From Sphingobacteriales bacterium (GTDB lineage Bacteria > Bacteroidota > Bacteroidia > Chitinophagales > CAIOSU01), in contig JAIXOI010000039.1 of assembly GCA_027486795.1 (NCBI GenBank), forward strand, positions 40,659 to 104,658: a stretch of DNA of 64,000 nucleotides. The letters are read 5' to 3'. The first letter of the stretch is position 1. Each line of letters starts with the position of its first letter. Of the stretch, positions 39,724-49,667 are shown piece after piece. The notes under the pieces are model-generated. The model had not been told where the DNA came from. It did no database searches and saw only the letters and a program-made list of their open reading frames with translations. Both the position numbers and the translations under genes were made by a program.

Positions 39724-40314
39724 TCACATCGAGATGGCATTTTCTTCAATCAATTTGCGCAAATTAATAAGCGCATAGCGCATACGACCCAAAGCAGTAT
39801 TAATACTTACGCCAGTGGTATCTGCTATCTCTTTGAAAGATAGGTTACCATAGTGGCGAAGTATTACCACCTCCTTTTGCTCATCGGGTAGGCTCTCCAC
39901 TAACTTACGCACCTTGAGGTGCGTTTCGTTGCGAATGATGCGGTCTTCGGCGTTGTCGTCGGCAAACTTAAGCACCTCGAAAATATCGAAACCATCGCTG
40001 GTAGCAATCATCGGGTTGCGTTTCAACCTACGGAAATGGTCGATGCACAGGTTATACGATATACGCATTACCCATGGCGCAAACTTACCCTCCTCTTTAT
40101 AGGCACCAGAGCGTAGCGTGTGCAACACTTTGATGAACGTATCCTGGAAAATGTCCTCTGCTAGGTTTGTGTCTTTCACAAACATCATAATAGAAGTGAA
40201 CACCTTGTCTTGATGACGGTTGATTAAACATTCCAAGGCATATTCATGCCCTTCCATGTACAAGTCAATCAACTCCTTGTCCGTTTTGGTAGTAATGTTT
40301 GCGGCCGTAAGCAT
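39724..40314 (-). CDS. RNA polymerase sigma-70 ECF factor
   Basis: 196 aa; NLAEDIFQDTFIKVLHTL and LPDEQKEVVILRHYGNLSFKEIADTTGVSINTALGRMRYALINLRKLI. Confidence 0.94.
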   Translation of the reverse strand: MLTAANITTKTDKELIDLYMEGHEYALECLINRHQDKVFTSIMMFVKDTNLAEDIFQDTFIKVLHTLRSGAYKEEGKFAPWVMRISYNLCIDHFRRLKRNPMIATSDGFDIFEVLKFADDNAEDRIIRNETHLKVRKLVESLPDEQKEVVILRHYGNLSFKEIADTTGVSINTALGRMRYALINLRKLIEENAISM

Positions 40315-40612
40315 AATGTAGTCCCTCTGTTTAGTTTACAATACCTAGTATGTGTTCGCTAAACGTAAGCCAACTACCGTGCCAAAAATGAAAAAGAACG
40401 ATATTATGCCCCAAACAGCACCATAACAGGTGCCTCGAGCATATTTTGTATGCTTTAGTGCACAGCAAGTGTACACTATAATGACTACTACAATCTACAA
40501 TTTAACTACCCTAAAGTAACGCAAACAAATCCTTACTCATTGTTTACCTACCCCCGAATTGACATTCTTTAACAATTAACCGACGAATTGGTGGGGTGGA
40601 TTGGGGAGTGTT

Positions 40613-40649
40613 TTCGATTTACGATTTACGATTGACGATGTACGATTGA
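40613..40649. repeat. word repeat family TTTACGATGTACGA, copy 2
   Basis: tcgatttacgatttacgattgacgatgtacgattgaa. Confidence 0.7.
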
Positions 40650-40712
40650 AATAGAAAAAGGGTAATTAGAAACAAGACTCCGTATGACGGCGACTTTATA
40701 TCAAAAACAAAA

Positions 40713-40744
40713 AAAGCCGCGACACCCATCGGCATTGCGGCTTT
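40713..40744 (-). terminator. intrinsic terminator of pckA
   Basis: AAAGCCGC...GCGGCTTT with T-run on minus strand. Confidence 0.7.
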
Positions 40745-40750
40745 AATATT

Positions 40751-40782
40751 TACACCTCCCTTGCCCTCCTTATAAGGAGGGA
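40751..40782. repeat. dispersed intergenic ~40-bp repeat, copy 3 (shorter)
   Basis: tacacctcccttgccctccttataaggaggga. Confidence 0.75.
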
Positions 40783-40790
40783 AAATAGGT

Positions 40791-42407
40791 TTATCCGTGG
40801 TTTACACTCGGCTTAGGCGCACCAGCCAAAATTTCGGCGTTGGCTTTGTCGGCGTATTTTGCAAAGTTTTTGTTAAACTCTTCGGCCAAGTGGTTTGCTT
40901 TCTGGTCGTAGGCTTCTTTATCGGCCCATGAGTTGCGTGGGCTCAATACTTCGCTAGGCACGTTAGGGCAAGTGGTTGGCATGGCTAGGCCAAATACCAC
41001 GTGTTGGTTATACTCCACGTTATCCAACTCGCCGTTAAGGGCAGCAGTAATCATAGCGCGGGTGTAGCTAAGTTTCATGCGGTTGCCAATGCCGTAAGGG
41101 CCACCGGTCCAGCCAGTGTTTATCAACCAAACCTTAACCTCGTGCTTACGCATTTTTTCGCCCAACATTTCGGCATACTTGGTTGGGTGCAACGGCAAAA
41201 ATACCGCACCAAAGCAAGCAGAGAAAGTGGTTTTAGGCTCGGTAATGCCCGCTTCGGTACCTGCTACCTTAGCCGTGTAGCCCGATATAAAGTGGAACAT
41301 AGCCTGGCCTGGGGTCAAGCGGCTAATTGGAGGCAATACACCAAAAGCATCAGCTGTAAGGAAGAAGATGTTTTTAGGTATCGGGCCATAAGACGGCTCA
41401 ACGGCATTATCAATAAACGTAAGCGGGTAGCTCACGCGGGTGTTCTCGGTGCGAGCGATATTGGTAAAATCGACAGTAGTAGTACCCGGTAAAAACTGGG
41501 TGTTCTCTAGCAAAGCGCCCGGGCGAACAGCAGCAAAAATCTGCGGCTCTTTTTCGGCAGATAGGTCAACGCACTTCGCGTAGCAACCACCTTCAAAGTT
41601 AAACACCGAGTCGTCGCTCCAGCCGTGCTCATCGTCGCCAATCAGGCCACGGTTAGGGTCGGCGCTAAGCGTCGTTTTGCCCGTGCCGCTCAAGCCAAAG
41701 AAAATAGCGGTATCGCCATCGCTGCCAATGTTGGCCGAGCAGTGCATGCTCAATACGCCTTTATCGTGCGGCAATACGTAGTTCAATACCGAGAAAATTC
41801 CTTTCTTAATTTCGCCAGTATAACCAGTGCCACCAATCAAAATCATCTTTTTGGTGAAGTTAAGGATAGCGAAGTTTTTGCTGCGGGTACCATCGGTAGC
41901 TGGGTCGGCCTCAAAGTCAGAAACGCAAATAACGGTCCACTCAGGCGTAACGGTTTTCAAAGTCTCCTCGCTGTGGCGCAAAAACATGTTGTAAGCAAAC
42001 AAGCTCTGCCAAGGCTTCTCGGCAATTACGCGCAAGTTCATTTGGTACTCGGGGTGGGCGCAAGCATAAGCATCGCGCACATATATGGTTTTGCCTTCTA
42101 GGTAATCAACCATTTTGGCATGCAACTTATCAAAGTATTCCGGTGCAATAGGAATGTTCACTTCGCCCCAGTTTACCGAGTTTTCGGTAACGCTGTCTTT
42201 TACAGTGTATTTATCTTTAGGAGCACGGCCTGTAAAAGTACCCGTATCAATAACCAAAGCGCCACTGTCGGCCAATACTCCTTGTTTTTGGTCAAGGGCA
42301 TGTTGGGTAAGCGTTGCGGGGCTCAAATTCCAATAAGCTGTACCGATGTTTTTCAGACCAACTGAATCCAATCCTACTTTCTCATTCTTGATACCTACAT
42401 TTTGCAT
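40791..42407 (-). CDS. pckA: phosphoenolpyruvate carboxykinase (ATP)
   Basis: FFGLSGTGKTTLSADPNRGLIGDDEHGWSDDSVFNFEGGCYAK, KNIFFLTADAFGVLPPISRLTPGQAMFHFISGYTAKVAGTE; start at MQNVGIKNEKVG (track ORF begins 42488). Confidence 0.97.
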   Translation of the reverse strand: MQNVGIKNEKVGLDSVGLKNIGTAYWNLSPATLTQHALDQKQGVLADSGALVIDTGTFTGRAPKDKYTVKDSVTENSVNWGEVNIPIAPEYFDKLHAKMVDYLEGKTIYVRDAYACAHPEYQMNLRVIAEKPWQSLFAYNMFLRHSEETLKTVTPEWTVICVSDFEADPATDGTRSKNFAILNFTKKMILIGGTGYTGEIKKGIFSVLNYVLPHDKGVLSMHCSANIGSDGDTAIFFGLSGTGKTTLSADPNRGLIGDDEHGWSDDSVFNFEGGCYAKCVDLSAEKEPQIFAAVRPGALLENTQFLPGTTTVDFTNIARTENTRVSYPLTFIDNAVEPSYGPIPKNIFFLTADAFGVLPPISRLTPGQAMFHFISGYTAKVAGTEAGITEPKTTFSACFGAVFLPLHPTKYAEMLGEKMRKHEVKVWLINTGWTGGPYGIGNRMKLSYTRAMITAALNGELDNVEYNQHVVFGLAMPTTCPNVPSEVLSPRNSWADKEAYDQKANHLAEEFNKNFAKYADKANAEILAGAPKPSVNHG

Positions 42408-42715
42408 AATGATAGGGGGTTGTGGGGGTGCGAATAAAGAGCGCAAAGTTAAAGAAATTTTCCTCAAACATTGTTGATTTTTAAGCACTTTTACTGATAT
42501 AGGGTAGATGATTAGTGGAATAGCTTGCCTCGCCTTGGGCGAGGGTTATCTGTTAATTGCTTGCCTCGTCTCAGACGATGGGTTAATTAGTTATTAGTGC
42601 TAGGTAAATCTGTTACCGGTTATTAGTTTATCGGATTCGAAAGATGCCTATATTTAATGTCATGGTTGCTACTTATGCATTACCAATAACCAATTAACCA
42701 ATAACCACACACCCT

Positions 42716-43165
42716 ATGCAATGGCACTGCCTACCCTTTGAGCAATTGAGCGCCAAGCAGCTATATAACATTATGGCCCTTAGGCAAGAGGTGTTTGTGG
42801 TAGAGCAAGCATGCGCCTACCTAGATGCCGACGGCAAAGACCAAAAGTGCTACCATATATGGGCCGAGGAAAACGGGCAAACACTGGCTTATGCCCGCAT
42901 CGTGAAACCGGGCGTCAGTTACCCCGAAGTATCAATAGGCAGGGTGGCCACAGCCCCATCGGCGCGGCGCATGGGGTTGGGCAAAGAGTTGATGCGCGTA
43001 TGTATTGATTGCATTACCGACCTATACGGCGAAGTGCCCATCCACATATCGGCACAATGTTATTTGGAGGTGTTTTATCAAGGCTTCCAGTTTGTAACCA
43101 TCTCTGAGCCTTATCTGGAAGATGATATACCGCATGTGGGCATGATGAGGGCGGCGCGAAAGTAG
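42716..43165 (+). CDS. GNAT acetyltransferase, ElaA-like
   Basis: 149 aa; LYNIMALRQEVFVVEQACAYLDADGKDQKCYHI, IGRVATAPSARRMGLGKELM. Confidence 0.9.
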   Translation: MQWHCLPFEQLSAKQLYNIMALRQEVFVVEQACAYLDADGKDQKCYHIWAEENGQTLAYARIVKPGVSYPEVSIGRVATAPSARRMGLGKELMRVCIDCITDLYGEVPIHISAQCYLEVFYQGFQFVTISEPYLEDDIPHVGMMRAARK

Positions 43166-43474
43166 CTTAGCGAGGTATAGCCTCTTTACTTTGTTGCTTC
43201 GCAGGCGCAGCCTACGAAGAGGGCTGGGGGCTATTACTTTCAGTTGGGTAGTGGCACTAACCAACTGGTTATTTTCTTTCTTCAGCTTGGCCCCCATTTG
43301 AAAATGGGACTCAGTTATTTTCAACTGGTTAGTGGCACTAACCACTTCCCTATTTCTTTCCCCCTTCTTGTCCTCATCTTATTTTGAAGCGGACGAGTTA
43401 GGATTACTACCAAGCTTAGCACAGAACAACCATAACACAAAACCCGTAACTAAACCGTATCTTTGCCCCTTAGC

Positions 43475-44059
43475 ATGAACCTGTTACGGCAACATATTGA
43501 GGCGATTATTTTCGCGGCGGAGCAGCCAGTGGCATTCAAAGAGGTGCACGAGTGCCTGCTCACTACCTTTGGGTGGGAAGTAAATAAAGAGGATATTGAG
43601 GAGGCCATAACGGCCCTGAAAGAACGGTATGATAGCGATGAATACTCGTTTTACCTGACCGAAAGCGGTGGCGGTTATGTGTTTATGACCAAGCGCGACT
43701 ACTACCCCGTGGTGGCTACCTTGCTCAACCAAAAAGCCAACAAAAAGCTCAGTACTGCGGCGCTTGAAACGCTGGCCATAATAGCCTACAAGCAGCCGAT
43801 AACCAAGAGCGAAATTGAAGAAATACGCGGCGTAAGCTGCGACTATACGGTGCAGAAACTAATGGAAAAGGACTTAGTGGCCGTGGCTGGGCGGGCCGAC
43901 GGCCCCGGAAAGCCCCTGCTGTACAAAACCAGCTCCACGTTTATGGACCACTTTGGCATAAACTCTACCAAAGACCTGCCCAAACTTAAAGAAATAGAAA
44001 CCCAGCAAGAAAATGCCATCGGAGAAACGTCCATCGAAATTGCAGAGCAAGCGAACTAA
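43475..44059 (+). CDS. scpB: SMC-Scp complex subunit ScpB
   Basis: MNLLRQHIEAIIFAAEQPV, LSTAALETLAIIAYKQPITKSEIEEIRGVSCDYTVQKLMEKDLV. Confidence 0.95.
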   Translation: MNLLRQHIEAIIFAAEQPVAFKEVHECLLTTFGWEVNKEDIEEAITALKERYDSDEYSFYLTESGGGYVFMTKRDYYPVVATLLNQKANKKLSTAALETLAIIAYKQPITKSEIEEIRGVSCDYTVQKLMEKDLVAVAGRADGPGKPLLYKTSSTFMDHFGINSTKDLPKLKEIETQQENAIGETSIEIAEQAN

Positions 44060-45575
44060 CCAAGCCCCCGACGAGAGGTCGGCACGCGCCCCTAAGGCTG
44101 CTGGGAAAAAATTTGCCCCTAAACCCGCACGCCCCACCGAAGGCGAGTGGGCCGATAAACCCAAACCCATGAAACGTGGCGAGCAGAGCTTCGGCAATGC
44201 CCCTCGTGCTACTGGCAAACCAGCTGCCAAAGGCAAGAGCTTTGGTGCCAAAAGCGGACCTAAGCGCAGCGGCGGCGGATTTGGCGTGAAACCGAAAGGC
44301 GACTGGGGCAAACCCCTAGAGAAGGATGACAAGCCTAAAAAAGGCGGCAAACCTACCGACCGTGGTGCATACGTAAGCAAAGACCGCAGCAGCAGCGACC
44401 GCCCAGAGCGCCCCTTTGGCGATAAATTCCGTGGTAGCGACGAACGCCCTGCACGCCCGTATGGCGATAAATCTCGTGGTGGCGATGAGCGCCCTGAGCG
44501 CCCATACGGCGCTAAGCCAGACAATAGACCCGGCCGTGGCAGACCACCAGGAGCCGGTGGCCGTGATGATAGACCACGTGGCGGCGGCGATAAAGCCCCA
44601 TACGCCCCAAGGCCCAACAGTGGCGCTGGGGAGCGTGTAAGGCGCAGTGAATCAGGCGCTAAACGAGGCCCGAAAGACCGCCCAGAGCGCGACCCGAACG
44701 AGCTATCGGAAGGGGCACAGCGTTTTGTGAAGTTTGTGAAAAGCAAACCCGAAAAGTCTGAAAAAAGTTACGACGAAATAGTTAGCAAGCAAGATGGCTT
44801 GCGCAAAGGCCGTGGCCCAAAGAAACCACCGCCGCCCGATAAGGAGCGTGGCGAAGAAGAAGGCATGCGCCTAAATAAATACCTGGCCCACTCTGGTGTG
44901 GCTGCCCGCCGCAAGGCCGATGAGCACATTGGGGCAGGACACGTAAAGGTGAATGGCGAGGTGGTGCGCGAAATGGGCCACCGCGTGATGCCCGGCGATA
45001 AGGTAACCTTTATGAACAGTGAGGTGAAACCTGCCCGCAACTTGGTGTACGTTCTGCTTAACAAGCCTAAAGACTTTATAACCACCAGCGAAGACGAGAA
45101 AGGCCGCCGCACGGTAATGGAACTGATTGCCAGTGCCACCGACGAGCGCATTTACCCCGTTGGCCGCTTAGATAGGCAAACCACTGGCCTGCTACTCTTT
45201 ACCAACGATGGCGAACTGGCCCAAAAGCTTACCCACCCGAGCTTTGAGATGCGCAAGGTATATGCCGTAACCCTCGATAAACCCCTACACCCGCAAGACC
45301 TTACCGCCATTAAGAAGGGCTTGACCTTGGAAGATGGATTGGTACATGTAGACGAAGTGGCCTACGTAAGCGATGAGGACAAGAAGGAGATTGGTATTGA
45401 GCTACACGTAGGCAAAAACCGCATTGTACGCCGCATATTTGAGCACCTAGGCTACGAAGTGGTAAAGCTAGACCGTGTAATGTACGCCGGCCTCACCAAA
45501 AAAGACCTGCCCCGCGGCCGCTACCGCCTCCTCGACGAACGAGAAATTATTATGCTGAAGCATTTTAAGGGGTGA
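44013..45575 (+). CDS. rRNA pseudouridine synthase (RluB/RsuA-type) with long basic low-complexity N-terminus
   Basis: 520 aa; S4 domain MRLNKYLAHSGVAARRKADE, catalytic IYPVGRLDRQTTGLLLFTNDGELAQKLTHPS; ~270 aa G/R/K/P-rich N-terminus. Confidence 0.93.
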   Translation: MPSEKRPSKLQSKRTNQAPDERSARAPKAAGKKFAPKPARPTEGEWADKPKPMKRGEQSFGNAPRATGKPAAKGKSFGAKSGPKRSGGGFGVKPKGDWGKPLEKDDKPKKGGKPTDRGAYVSKDRSSSDRPERPFGDKFRGSDERPARPYGDKSRGGDERPERPYGAKPDNRPGRGRPPGAGGRDDRPRGGGDKAPYAPRPNSGAGERVRRSESGAKRGPKDRPERDPNELSEGAQRFVKFVKSKPEKSEKSYDEIVSKQDGLRKGRGPKKPPPPDKERGEEEGMRLNKYLAHSGVAARRKADEHIGAGHVKVNGEVVREMGHRVMPGDKVTFMNSEVKPARNLVYVLLNKPKDFITTSEDEKGRRTVMELIASATDERIYPVGRLDRQTTGLLLFTNDGELAQKLTHPSFEMRKVYAVTLDKPLHPQDLTAIKKGLTLEDGLVHVDEVAYVSDEDKKEIGIELHVGKNRIVRRIFEHLGYEVVKLDRVMYAGLTKKDLPRGRYRLLDEREIIMLKHFKG

Positions 45576-45623
45576 GGTTCAGTTACATATTATTTTCGAT
45601 TACTGGGTTCGGTCATGGTTTTA

Positions 45624-45631
45624 TATCTTTG
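45624..45631 (+). promoter_or_regulatory. candidate -7 promoter element
   Basis: TATCTTTG (TAnnTTTG) 17 nt upstream of the ATG at 45649; no convincing -33 element. Confidence 0.4.
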
Positions 45632-45648
45632 GATAAATAAAGATAACC

Positions 45649-47229
45649 ATGGCTGGAAAAACAGTAAATCTTGATGCAATGATTCCACGTGAAGACTTGG
45701 AAACTGTTAGCACCACAAGTGAGGAAACTAATAAGGTGAGTGAGTTTTCTTTAAAGGATTTTGTTTCTGCAGGGTTTATTACACCAAACTTAAGAAAGCC
45801 TGATTTTCAAAGAGAAACAAATCATTGGACACCGGAGCAAATCGCATTGTTAATCGAAAGTTTTTTGGACGGAGATGTGATTCCATCAATAATTACTTGG
45901 CAGTCTACAACATCTCCTAGCATCTTTGTTATAGACGGTGGGCATAGACTTAGTGCTTTGAGAGCATGGATTGAGGATGATTATGGTGATAATATGATTT
46001 CTCTTAAGTTTTTTGGAAATGAAATAAGCAATGAACAGAAAGAGATTGCGAAAAAAACTAGAAGACTTGTTGAAAAAACCATTGGAAGATTTGAGTATTG
46101 GAATAAACTGAATCAAAACCCTAATAAACCAGATAACCTTTCACCACAAATACTTAAAAGGTTACGGAATTTTTCTACAGGTAAAATTCCAGTTCAATGG
46201 GTCTATGGTAATGCTGATAGGGCACAAGACTCATTCTTTAAAATCAATAAACAAGGAACTCCTTTAGATGATACGGAAGAATTGTTAATTAGGTATCGTA
46301 AAACATCGGTAGCAATTTCAGCTCGGGCTATAATTCGGGCAGGTAAAGGTCATAAGTATTGGTATGATTTCGAAAATGACAAAAAAAATGAAATTGAAAG
46401 ATTAGCATCAAGTATCCATAATCTACTCTTTAACCCTGAATTCAATTCACCGATAAAAAATTTGGATTTACCTCTTGCTGGAACAGCTGGGGTGAGAACT
46501 GCGTTATCACTGTTAATAGAATTTATTTTGATTTCTAATCGAAACCAACAAGGATACCCTGAGAAACTTGACAAATTATCAGAAGATAGAGTTGGAAATG
46601 AAACTATAGAATGCCTTTCTAAAGTACTCTATCTTGTCCAAAGAATGACAGGGAATGACCGCGGTAGTTTAGGCTTACACCCAGCAATATATTTCTACAG
46701 TAATTCTGGAAGATATGCTATTCCCTTATTTATGGGGATGTCCACATTATTGGCTAAAAAAATAGTAAATAATGACCCTGCTTTCTTCAAAAAGTTTACT
46801 TCTGTTCGCCGCAGATTTGAAGACTATTTAGTTGTTAATCGCTCTTTAATAGGTACAATTAGTCAACAAATCCGATCCAAAAAAAGATATCAAGTTATTG
46901 CAGACCTCTATGAATTCATAATTTTAGAGATGCTAAAAGATAAAATTCCCAATGCAGATGAAGTAGTTGAAAAAGCAGGACTAAAAGTTGATGTATTGGT
47001 TCCAAAGGCTGAATTATCGGCAATAAAATTTAGTGATGATACCAAAACAGCTATATTTTTTAAAAGCGCATTAACCTCTGCATTGCGATGTTCGGAATGT
47101 GGCGGATATCTAGATCCATCAAAATCTGTCTCTTACGATCATATTAAGAGAGTTAGGGACGGAGGAGTTGGAGATGAAAACAATGGACAAATGTTACATC
47201 CATTCTGTAATCAAGGGATAAAAAACTAA
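45649..47229 (+). CDS. DUF262 (ParB/GmrS-like) plus C-terminal HNH nuclease protein
   Basis: 526 aa; DUF262-type core LRKPDFQRETNHWTPEQIALLIESFLDGDVIPSIITW...IFVIDGGHRLSALRAW; C-terminal HNH CSECGGYLDPSKSVSYDHIKRVRDGGVGDENNGQMLHPFCNQ. Confidence 0.87.
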   Translation: MAGKTVNLDAMIPREDLETVSTTSEETNKVSEFSLKDFVSAGFITPNLRKPDFQRETNHWTPEQIALLIESFLDGDVIPSIITWQSTTSPSIFVIDGGHRLSALRAWIEDDYGDNMISLKFFGNEISNEQKEIAKKTRRLVEKTIGRFEYWNKLNQNPNKPDNLSPQILKRLRNFSTGKIPVQWVYGNADRAQDSFFKINKQGTPLDDTEELLIRYRKTSVAISARAIIRAGKGHKYWYDFENDKKNEIERLASSIHNLLFNPEFNSPIKNLDLPLAGTAGVRTALSLLIEFILISNRNQQGYPEKLDKLSEDRVGNETIECLSKVLYLVQRMTGNDRGSLGLHPAIYFYSNSGRYAIPLFMGMSTLLAKKIVNNDPAFFKKFTSVRRRFEDYLVVNRSLIGTISQQIRSKKRYQVIADLYEFIILEMLKDKIPNADEVVEKAGLKVDVLVPKAELSAIKFSDDTKTAIFFKSALTSALRCSECGGYLDPSKSVSYDHIKRVRDGGVGDENNGQMLHPFCNQGIKN

Positions 47230-48461
47230 TACTTCGCCTTCTTATTTCGGTCTTTTACTAGTTCTAAAAAATCTGAAACGGTTAGTATTTCTGATTTTTG
47301 CTTGTCATTATATGTTTCATGAATAGGTTTGGGTAGTACTAACTGTAGCATACTTGCACTCATTTCATCAGTTTGGTTTTCACTGATTCCGGGCTCGAGT
47401 GTGAGAAGGTGCTTTTTCTCAATTTTTGCAGCTTCTGAAAGAACCTGCCTCCATCTATCTTTACAAGACGTTTTAACGCCTAACATTGTTAACAAAGTAG
47501 GTGGAAATTTTGTATCATGGTATGCTGCCTCTGAAGGAAACAGAAAGTCTGGTTTAGAATGATTTTCTGTCCGCACTCCTTTTGAAAACTCAATAGCGTT
47601 TGCTCTAAAAATTTCTTCCAAATGATTCTCTAATGCGTGACCAGCTCTTGACTTTCTCCGATTTTGTACGCTCAATGAAAAACTTATAAACCCATCTATA
47701 TCAGCACCGTCACTATCTAAGAATCCAGCCTTTAACCTATCCTCAACTATTTGTCTTTCTAAACGCCTAAATAGTTTTTCCTCATGTGTAACCCAAGCTA
47801 TTAATGCATTATCTGGTTCCTCAATTGGATTTACACCCTTAAGCGTCTGCCTTGCAAAGGCCGAGAATTCAATTGTTTTAGGAAATGTCTTGCCAAATTC
47901 ATGTAACAAATGGTCAAGCCGCTCAGCTTCAGGCTCTTCTACTTCAATGCCTAATTCTTCCAGGATGAAGCGTACGGTAAAATCAACTTCCTTATCATCA
48001 GTGCCCAATTCTTGGGAAGTAAAATTTGTTCCTATTGATAGAGGAATTGCAAAAAGCCACAATAATTGGTTCTCCGCGGTACTTCCGGCAGAGGCAATTA
48101 TAATCATGACAGTGCCATCAGAACGCTTTGCGATAAAAAGCATGTCTCCTGGATTTGCCAAATCCATAACCTCATTATTGTAAAAATATAGACGGTATTC
48201 TGCTGACCTCAATGGGTTTCCGATTCTTGCATCATACCACGTTAAAGTTCCATCTGACGATATAGCTTCATTTTCCTCGCCAATCCATACAAATTTAGCT
48301 GGAAACTGCACTTTTTCCCCAGACCCAGTACCTAAAACATTTCTTAATTCTTTGGTTCCATTGAATTCATGTTGATGAGAGGTTTCTAAATCAGCTTCAA
48401 CTGCGCTTAGGCGCTTTGCAGCAACGGATTCAAAATATTGAGATAAATACCCTTGATTCAT
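47226..48461 (-). CDS. EcoRII-like type II restriction endonuclease
   Basis: 411 aa; C-terminal RRKSRAGHALENHLEEIFRANAIEFSKGVRTENHSKPDFLFPSEAAYHDTKFPPTLLTMLGVKTSCKDRWRQVLSEAAKIEKKHLLTLEPGIS matches the EcoRII catalytic domain; adjacent to a Dcm-like methylase. Confidence 0.92.
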   Translation of the reverse strand: MNQGYLSQYFESVAAKRLSAVEADLETSHQHEFNGTKELRNVLGTGSGEKVQFPAKFVWIGEENEAISSDGTLTWYDARIGNPLRSAEYRLYFYNNEVMDLANPGDMLFIAKRSDGTVMIIIASAGSTAENQLLWLFAIPLSIGTNFTSQELGTDDKEVDFTVRFILEELGIEVEEPEAERLDHLLHEFGKTFPKTIEFSAFARQTLKGVNPIEEPDNALIAWVTHEEKLFRRLERQIVEDRLKAGFLDSDGADIDGFISFSLSVQNRRKSRAGHALENHLEEIFRANAIEFSKGVRTENHSKPDFLFPSEAAYHDTKFPPTLLTMLGVKTSCKDRWRQVLSEAAKIEKKHLLTLEPGISENQTDEMSASMLQLVLPKPIHETYNDKQKSEILTVSDFLELVKDRNKKAKY

Positions 48462-48505
48462 ACAGTTATTTAAATCATTAACATATTAGTTAAGGACTAA
48501 AGTTA

Positions 48506-49576
48506 CTATAACTGTTCAACTAAATTCTCTTTCCTAACTAGTATTGCTTGCTCAATATACGGCAACATGAGTTTTGCTACTGCTTGGACAGCAGGTACAG
48601 CCACTGAATTGCCAAATTGGCGATATGCCTGCGTATCAGACACAGGGATGATAAATTTAGATTCTCCAGGGTTATCAAAACCCATTAGCCTAGAGCATTC
48701 TCGAGGAGTTAAACGTCTAGGACGATTGTCTTTTTGTTCAATCAATACTTCGGACCCATCTTTATAATATCTAGCTGATAGCGTTCTTGCCACATCCAAC
48801 GGGCCAAATAAACTATAACCAAAACCATTTCCTGCTGCCCTGTGCTTTTCTTTGTAAGCCTTTAAATATTCCCAAAGCCTTGGCGTCAAAGTATATTTTT
48901 CATTGACCTTTCCATCAATAATATAAGGTGGTTCATTTTTCTCAGTTCCGTCAGCTTTATGCAAGATAGATCCTAACATTGGTTTTTTTAATTGATTGGG
49001 GATTTCTAAATCTTTAAAACTGAAATCGGTATCATCCCTAAAACCAACTATGAATATTCGTTCCCTATGCTGTGGAACCCAGTGTTGTCCGTCTATAACA
49101 CGAAAATGTATATTGTATTTCAGTTCCTTCTCCAGGGTTTGCCGAATCACACGAAACGTATTACCCCCATCGTGACTCAATAAATTCTTAACGTTTTCTA
49201 ATAGTATAACAGCGGGTTTATGATATTCAATTATTTGAGCAAGGTCAAAAAATAAAGTACCCTGAGTCTCGCACTTAAAACCATGTAATTTGCCTAAAGA
49301 ATTCTTCTTTGATACTCCTGCAATAGAAAATGGTTGGCAAGGAAATCCCGCAAGTAGAACATCATGTTTTGGTATTTTATTAAGAGATTCTTCATCCTTA
49401 GTAAACTCCCTTATATCTCCCTCAACTTGATGGTTACTTTTAAAGTTTGCATTATAAGTGGTTTGACAAGGCTTATCCCACTCACTAGTAAATACACATT
49501 CGCCTCCTATTGAATCAAAAGCCTTTCGAAAGCCGCCAATGCCCGCGAATAAATCTATAAAACGAAACTTGCGCAT
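48506..49576 (-). CDS. Dcm/M.EcoRII-like DNA (cytosine-5)-methyltransferase
   Basis: 356 aa; [139 protein letters not shown]; very close to E. coli Dcm from memory. Confidence 0.96.
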   Translation of the reverse strand: MRKFRFIDLFAGIGGFRKAFDSIGGECVFTSEWDKPCQTTYNANFKSNHQVEGDIREFTKDEESLNKIPKHDVLLAGFPCQPFSIAGVSKKNSLGKLHGFKCETQGTLFFDLAQIIEYHKPAVILLENVKNLLSHDGGNTFRVIRQTLEKELKYNIHFRVIDGQHWVPQHRERIFIVGFRDDTDFSFKDLEIPNQLKKPMLGSILHKADGTEKNEPPYIIDGKVNEKYTLTPRLWEYLKAYKEKHRAAGNGFGYSLFGPLDVARTLSARYYKDGSEVLIEQKDNRPRRLTPRECSRLMGFDNPGESKFIIPVSDTQAYRQFGNSVAVPAVQAVAKLMLPYIEQAILVRKENLVEQL

Positions 49577-49667
49577 AATAATAAATTTAGGATGCCAACG
49601 GTATCAAGCGCTCAAAATACTAAAAAACCTGGTATTTGTCAAATTTTCTCATTAGTATTTCCACCAA

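Noticed and set aside
43874-44746. 290 aa minus-strand ORF opposite scpB/pseudouridine synthase
   Set aside because: Low-complexity S/P/R/L shadow of the repetitive basic N-terminus on the plus strand; no domain resemblance.
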